Assembly (NCBI GenBank): GCA_004151065.3
Contig: NWUY0300043068.1
Span: 16,228-28,416, forward strand
Direction of reading: 5' to 3'
Origin: Larix sibirica
Taxonomy: Eukaryota; Streptophyta; Pinopsida; Pinales; Pinaceae
Length of the DNA: 12,189 nucleotides
In this document: piece by piece, positions 8,501 to 12,189 of the stretch
How the letters are laid out: every line of letters starts with the position of its first letter
Numbering within the stretch: position 1 is the first letter of the stretch
Notes under the pieces: model-generated
Told to the model about the DNA's origin: nothing
Database searches by the model: none
What the model saw: only the letters and a program-made list of their open reading frames with translations
Translations under genes and position numbers: made by a program

Positions 8501-9544
8501 TAAAAGATATTTTTATTAAAGATGTTTGAGAACTTCTGAAAATGATTATTAACGGTATACATAGAACCTCGAGGTAAACGTTTTCATCGCATCTTTTAAC
8601 CCTGCCTTCATAGATCTACAGAGTTTCCTAAAGTTGTAGATAAAAATATTCGGTTCTATATGAAAATAACCTCTTGTAAATCCATCAGACTGAAGAGTTC
8701 CACCAAGGCTTTAAGGGCACTATCTTTCAATCCCGATCTCTGAGAATGGCAGATGCATCAATGTTCAAACATTCATGCTACGCAATATGCATTTTTTTTC
8801 AATTAGTGCCCAGAAATATAAGACAATTCATTGTAACACGTTTCTGCAGTTCCATTCAAGTTCCGGATTGTCTTCTGTATTAAGTGATATCTGAGCTAAC
8901 ATAGAACAATTTTTGGATCCATTATTCAACACAACACAAATATCCTGCAAACTTTCTTTCATAGAACTGTTCTAATTCAGTAGTTCAACTCCACTATCAT
9001 TGAGGAAAAATTTCAGACATAAATGATTTAGAAGCTGCAATGGAAAATATAGGAAAATTTGGAAGAAATTCTGACTTACTTCGACCTCTCCAGTAGCATC
9101 AAGGATGCCAGAGCCACCTGATGCAAAGTTCACTCCACGTTCAATATCATCTCCCATAGTGATATAAGGTGGAGGGCAGGGCAGATTTAGTTGTGCAGCT
9201 GAAAATTAGAATACGAGAACAATAAGGCATCCAGAAATATTCAAAAGGGTGGCTTCAGCATTGATCAATTTTGATCCCAACAAACCAAAACTTAGAAACT
9301 CACCAACAAAATCTGTAAAGACGGGACCGTTGGAAAACCTTCCCCCTGATCCTCCTGCTGGATAATCCCCATATGGAGGTGAAGAGGCTTTGACTAGTGT
9401 AGACATGTTATTATTATTTCCTGTGTCGAGTAGAGAGTCTCCAAATACAAACAGTGCAGGCACTGTACTCTCGACAAGCTGCACCATACCCAAAACCATA
9501 CTCATTGCAGCCAAGCCTAAAATGTAAAATCTCCAACCCATCAT
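5306..9544 (-). CDS. GDSL esterase/lipase, secreted, five exons (complete gene)
   Basis: Joined - strand exons 9304-9544, 9080-9198, 6986-7225, 6582-6837 and 5306-5523 give 1074 nt (357 aa plus stop); every intron is GT..AG and all phases agree (1, 0, 0, 1). Seen: an N-terminal hydrophobic signal peptide (about residues 1-26), block I FGDSLLDTGNNN with nucleophile Ser37, GRFSNG (68-73), GVNFASGGSGIL (102-113), block III GSND (163-166), GARKF (206-210) with PAIGCTP (216-222), and block V D-G-Y-H (Asp321, His324). This order and length match plant GDSL/SGNH hydrolases, which cleave acyl esters and are usually secreted to the wall or apoplast; the actual substrate cannot be read from sequence. 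The start is the first ATG, at 9544, directly followed by a second ATG; an in-frame TAG lies upstream at 9563-9565. A second copy of exons 1-2 lies upstream. No frameshift or lost catalytic residue was seen, so the gene looks functional. Confidence 0.93.
6082..6163. repeat. 41-bp tandem pair in GDSL intron 4
   Basis: Units 6082-6122 and 6123-6163 differ at one base. Both start CTGATGGTTCTGTCACA. It looks like a recent slippage duplication with no evident function. Confidence 0.85.
6323..6390. repeat. 34-bp tandem pair in GDSL intron 4
   Basis: Units 6323-6356 and 6357-6390 differ at three bases and share CAAGCAAATTG at the start and CATAGGGTCATATT at the end. The greater divergence than the 41-bp pair points to an older event. 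Confidence 0.85.
6502..6554. repeat. 18-bp direct repeat, 35-bp period, intron 4
   Basis: AACTTGATCCAGAATGGA occurs at 6502-6519 and again at 6537-6554, separated by 17 bp. It lies within 80 bp of the exon 4 donor. Confidence 0.8.
6582..6837 (-). CDS. GDSL exon 4: central GARKF/GC region
   Basis: The exon encodes residues 201-285 plus one base of codon 286. The acceptor AAATGCAG precedes 6837; the donor is TATG|GTTAGA at 6581, phase 1. Without splicing, the frame stops at once at the TAG inside the donor. Visible family landmarks are NLYNLGARKF, PAIGCTP, an AYNKRL helix and the QNPTRYG run that normally precedes the CCG motif of the last exon. Confidence 0.9.
6986..7225 (-). CDS. GDSL exon 3: block III (GSND)
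   Basis: Exactly 80 codons, residues 121-200, phase 0 at both ends. The acceptor CAAGTTCAG precedes 7225 and the donor is GTG|GTAATT at 6985. It carries the family's GQxISLxxQIKNF segment just after the junction and then TTGSNDYF, whose Asn165 is the oxyanion-stabilising residue of block III. Alternative donor use two codons away is not excluded, but this one rebuilds the expected HLV-NLYNLGARKF run. Confidence 0.9.
7907..7960. repeat. 27-bp tandem pair in GDSL intron 2
   Basis: Units 7907-7933 and 7934-7960 both begin GAAAGATG and share TTCAGATT; they differ at a few positions. Confidence 0.75.
8011..8108. repeat. 39-bp tandem repeat, 2.5 units, intron 2
   Basis: Units 8011-8049 and 8050-8088 are nearly identical. 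A third, partial unit (8089-8108) starts at ATTTGAGTTTTGG, lacking the first part of the unit. Confidence 0.85.
8331..8394. repeat. 32-bp tandem pair at the edge of the large duplication
   Basis: Units 8331-8362 and 8363-8394 share TATACT and GAGCAAAAAGAA followed by CAGAGAATGAGGT. The 1837-bp repeat begins at 8388, within the second unit, so this minisatellite-like tract marks the breakpoint. Confidence 0.8.
9080..9198 (-). CDS. GDSL exon 2 (proximal copy): block II
   Basis: The 119-nt exon encodes residues 81-120. The acceptor is TTTTCAG before 9198 and the donor is GAA|GTAAGT at 9079, phase 0. It restores the family's TDFVAAQLNLP run across the junction and carries GVNFASGGSGIL, which contributes the oxyanion-hole glycine. 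The exon is followed by a long intron 2 of 1854 bp. Confidence 0.9.
9304..9544 (-). CDS. GDSL exon 1 (proximal copy): signal peptide and nucleophile block
   Basis: The exon encodes residues 1-80 plus the first base of codon 81. It holds the hydrophobic leader, the FGDS block with Ser37 and GRFSNGPVFTDFV. The donor is GTTG|GTGAGT at 9303, phase 1. Reading through the donor replaces the conserved alanine-containing helix with unrelated residues and soon meets a stop, which supports the splice. Intron 1 is only 105 bp (9199-9303). Confidence 0.92.
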
Positions 9545-9669
9545 TTGCTGCTGCAATATCGACTACACAAAAGCTAGAACAATACAATGGCTAACCTTTT
9601 CCAATGGTTACTACTGCTTTCCACGTTCTATTGCACTGGGAATCCAGTTTGCATAAAATGCATGGTAAC

Positions 9670-9678
9670 TTATATAAA
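9670..9678 (-). promoter_or_regulatory. Probable TATA box of the GDSL gene
   Basis: The - strand reads TTATATAAG here, about 126 bp upstream of the start ATG at 9544. With the usual 25-35 bp to the transcription start, the 5' leader would be roughly 90-100 nt, and no ATG lies in that leader. A CATGCA (RY-like) word lies just downstream of the box. Assigned by motif and spacing only. Confidence 0.55.
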
Positions 9679-9968
9679 GACAGGAAACCATGAGGGCCAA
9701 CAAAGCATTTAAGGCTTACTAACCCAGTCGAGATGGTCAAAAAGCATACATCTGCTCTAAACTGTAATATTTAATGAAGAAAATGACACAGGCATGACTC
9801 GTTCACTCACCGACTTTATGCTTAGAGTGTGGTACCCTCCAGTTCTAAATTCAATCAGCAGACGAATTTGACATGAATTCTATAAAATTTGTAGATATGA
9901 TCAAAATTTCATCATAAACCAACTTTCCAATTTCCATTTCTAAATCAATCCAAAATTCCAAATGAATC

Positions 9969-9975
9969 GACACGT
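9969..9975 (-). promoter_or_regulatory. ABRE-like motif ACGTGTC, proximal promoter only
   Basis: The - strand reads TTGACGTGTCG here, containing the ABA-response core ACGTGTC overlapped by a TGACG word, about 425 bp upstream of the ATG. In the second copy of this promoter the equivalent site (11844-11850) has one substitution giving ACGTTTC, which no longer fits the core. A function is inferred from the motif alone. Confidence 0.35.
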
Positions 9976-10224
9976 CAATTACACTTTCTTGTCTGGCCAT
10001 GTTTAGTGGCTAGCTATGCTATTTATTCCACACTTAGTAATTTTGCTACATCAACATAAATCAGATTTAATAGAAAACCAGATGAATCAAAAACCAAAAA
10101 CTTACTTTTATTACTTTAAATAAGATTGTTTTTTAAAGTTTATTAATTCATCAAATGGGAAGTTGGCTAATGGTTTTGAGTTTTAAATTTTTTGGTATAG
10201 AATCTTTATTAAAATGATAATTTT

Positions 10225-10262
10225 NGCCTAATATCAAAACAAGAAAGGAAGAAGCACAAAAT
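10225..10262. other. Joint between the two repeat copies (N plus 37-bp partial unit)
   Basis: Position 10225 is N. The next 37 bases match 10288-10324 with one mismatch, so the joint forms a 62-bp-period tandem (10226-10287, then 10288 onward) that is absent before copy 1, where the flank is a different 32-bp repeat. An N exactly at a repeat boundary suggests a contig join, not a continuous read. Confidence 0.7.
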
Positions 10263-10954
10263 AATGAGGTGCATGTAATGCTGAGATGCCTAATATCAAA
10301 GCAAGAAAGGAAGAAGCACAAAATAAAGCATGAACAATTGAACTTTTACATACTATTTGGGTTCGCCCTCTAAACTAAAAGATATTTTTATTAAAGATGT
10401 TTGAGAACTTCTGAAAATGATTATTAACGGTATACATAGAACCTCGAGGTAAACGTTTTCATCGCATCTTTTAACCCTGCCTTCATAGATCTACAGAGTT
10501 TCCTAAAGTTGTAGATAAAAATATTCGGTTCTATATGAAAATAACCTCTTGTAAATCCATCAGACTGAAGAGTTCCACCAAGGCTTTAAGGGCACTATCT
10601 TTCAATCCCGATCTCTGAGAATGGCAGATGCATCAATGTTCAAACATTCATGCTACGCAATATGCATTTTTTTTCAATTAGTGCCCAGAAATATAAGACA
10701 ATTCATTGTAACACGTTTCTGCAGTTCCATTCAAGTTCCGGATTGTCTTCTGTATTAAGTGATATCTGAGCTAACATAGAACAATTTTTGGATCCATTAT
10801 TCAACACAACACAAATATCCTGCAAACTTTCTTTCATAGAACTGTTCTAATTCAGTAGTTCAACTCCACTATCATTGAGGAAAAATTTCAGACATAAATG
10901 ATTTAGAAGCTGCAATGGAAAATATAGGAAAATTTGGAAGAAATTCTGACTTAC

Positions 10955-11419
10955 TTCGACCTCTCCAGTAGCATCAAGGATGCCAGAGCCACCTGATGCA
11001 AAGTTCACTCCACGTTCAATATCATCTCCCATAGTGATATAAGGTGGAGGGCAGGGCAGATTTAGTTGTGCAGCTGAAAATTAGAATACGAGAACAATAA
11101 GGCATCCAGAAATATTCAAAAGGGTGGCTTCAGCATTGATCAATTTTGATCCCAACAAACCAAAACTTAGAAACTCACCAACAAAATCTGTAAAGACGGG
11201 ACCGTTGGAAAACCTTCCCCCTGATCCTCCTGCTGGATAATCCCCATATGGAGGTGAAGAGGCTTTGACTAGTGTAGACATGTTATTATTATTTCCTGTG
11301 TCGAGTAGAGAGTCTCCAAATACAAACAGTGCAGGCACTGTACTCTCGACAAGCTGCACCATACCCAAAACCATACTCATTGCAGCCAAGCCTAAAATGT
11401 AAAATCTCCAACCCATCAT
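10955..11419 (-). CDS. Duplicated GDSL exons 1-2 (distal copy, partial gene)
   Basis: Exon 1 (11179-11419) and exon 2 (10955-11073) are base-for-base identical to the proximal exons, with intact donors and acceptor, and encode residues 1-120. There is no matching copy of exons 3-5, so on its own this is a gene fragment. Exon 2 ends in phase 0, so it could splice straight to exon 3 at 7225, skipping the proximal exons and making the same protein from a second promoter. It could equally be an assembly duplicate. Confidence 0.8.
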
Positions 11420-11544
11420 TTGCTGCTGCAATATCGACTACACAAAAGCTAGAACAATACAATGGCTAACCTTTTCCAATGGTTACTACTGCTTTCCACG
11501 TTCTATTGCACTGGGAATCCAGTTTGCATAAAATGCATGGTAAC

Positions 11545-11553
11545 TTATATAAA
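11545..11553 (-). promoter_or_regulatory. TATA box of the distal promoter copy
   Basis: Identical to the TTATATAAG at 9670-9678 at the fixed 1875-bp offset, about 126 bp upstream of the distal ATG at 11419. If the duplication is real, both copies keep a complete core promoter and leader. Confidence 0.45.
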
Positions 11554-12099
11554 GACAGGAAACCATGAGGGCCAACAAAGCATTTAAGGCTTACTAACCC
11601 AGTCGAGATGGTCAAAAAGCATACATCTGCTCTAAACTGTAATATTTAATGAAGAAAATGACACAGGCATGACTCGTTCACTCACCGACTTTATGCTTAG
11701 AGTGTGGTACCCTCCAGTTCTAAATTCAATCAGCAGACGAATTTGACATGAATTCTATAAAATTTGTAGATATGATCAAAATTTCATCATAAACCAACTT
11801 TCCAATTTCCATTTCTAAATCAATCCAAAATTCTAAATGAATCGAAACGTCAATTACAATTTCTTGTGTGGCCATGTTTAGTGGCTAGCTATGCTATTTA
11901 TTCCACACTTAGTAATTTTGCTACATCAACATAAATCAGATTTAATAGAAAACCAGATGAATCAAAAACCAAAAACTTACTTTTATTACTTTAAATAAGA
12001 TTGTTTTTTAAAGTTTATTAATTCATCAAATGGGAAGTTGGCTAATGGTTTTGAGTTTTAAATTTTTTGGTATAGAATCTTTATTAAAATGATAATTTT

Positions 12100-12189
12100 T
12101 CATTATTTAATTTGAGTTTTGATTAGTCGGCAGGGTTCATTGGTGGTTCAGTTGTTATGGAGGGGGCCGCCGTTATGGCCGGGTGGCTG
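12100..12189. other. Window end beyond the duplication
   Basis: Unique sequence after copy 2, turning GC-rich over the last 40 bases. A + strand ATG at about 12157 opens a frame that runs off the end, but it is too short to assign. Confidence 0.5.

Larger units (their letters stand above)
7226..9079 (-). other. GDSL intron 2 (1854 bp)
   Basis: The longest intron, AT-rich, with GT at 9079-9078 and AG at 7227-7226. It holds three two-copy tandem repeats between 7907 and 8394, and its exon-2-proximal end (from 8388) is part of the large duplication. The + strand open frame at 7346-7603 shows no domain and looks like chance. No transposon termini were recognised. Confidence 0.85.
8388..10224. 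repeat. 1837-bp near-perfect direct repeat, copy 1
   Basis: This block contains the last part of intron 2, exons 2 and 1 of the GDSL gene and the promoter region. It recurs at an exact offset of 1875 bp. By eye I find four substitutions (9959, 9971, 9984, 9993) and no indels. It begins inside the second unit of a 32-bp tandem pair (8331-8394) and ends immediately before the N at 10225. Confidence 0.92.
10263..12099. repeat. 1837-bp near-perfect direct repeat, copy 2
   Basis: Second copy of the block at 8388-10224, same orientation. The differing bases are at 11834, 11846, 11859 and 11868. Exons 1 and 2 are identical in both copies, including silent sites and splice signals. Downstream of 12099 the sequence continues into new DNA, whereas copy 1 stops at the N. 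Confidence 0.92.

Noticed and set aside
9545-9556. A GDSL start four codons further upstream
   Set aside because: The upstream codon is TTG, not ATG; the first true ATG on the - strand is at 9544, so the protein is 357 aa.
1-12189. tRNA, rRNA or a multi-gene defence or biosynthetic system
   Set aside because: No tRNA-like cloverleaf, rRNA core sequence or second functional gene was recognised on either strand.

Overview
This is a plant nuclear genomic window. The evidence is a spliced GDSL esterase/lipase gene with canonical GT..AG introns, a decayed plant-type LINE carrying a C-terminal RNase H domain, AT-rich introns and intergenic DNA, and two telo-box-like motifs. Long introns, an old eroded LINE and isolated N characters at contig-like joins would suit a draft assembly of a large seed-plant genome, possibly a conifer. 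That lineage guess is inference only.

Layout. Positions 1-600 hold a degenerate direct repeat around an N (227), then a CpG-dense patch (about 300-575) with recurring GAAGCG/CGCTTC words. Positions 600-1815 are AT-rich with no recognisable gene; a perfect 10-bp-arm hairpin lies at 1087-1114, and NN at 1814-1815 abuts three GGGAGC units. Positions 1886-4642 (+ strand) are a 5'-truncated, inactivated LINE ORF2: reverse transcriptase, C-terminal region, CCHC zf-RVT finger and RNase H, all broken by stops and frameshifts, followed by a strong stem-loop just past the ORF2 stop.

On the - strand, 9544 down to 5306, lies a complete five-exon GDSL gene. I assembled it by hand: exons 9304-9544, 9080-9198, 6986-7225, 6582-6837 and 5306-5523 join in frame (1074 nt, 357 aa plus stop). 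The protein has a secretion signal and all the family's catalytic blocks (Ser37, Gly in blocks II, Asn165, Asp321/His324). The LINE sits tail-to-tail downstream of it.

A block holding the end of intron 2, exons 1-2 and the promoter (8388-10224) is present a second time, head-to-tail, at 10263-12099. I count only four substitutions in 1837 bp, all within 35 bp. The joint carries an N (10225). This is either a very young tandem duplication creating an alternative promoter with first exons, or two alleles/contigs placed end to end. The latter is at least as likely.

No multi-gene system, CRISPR array, tRNA or rRNA was found. The points most worth checking are the duplicated first exons and the divergence cluster that removes an ABRE-like motif from one copy.
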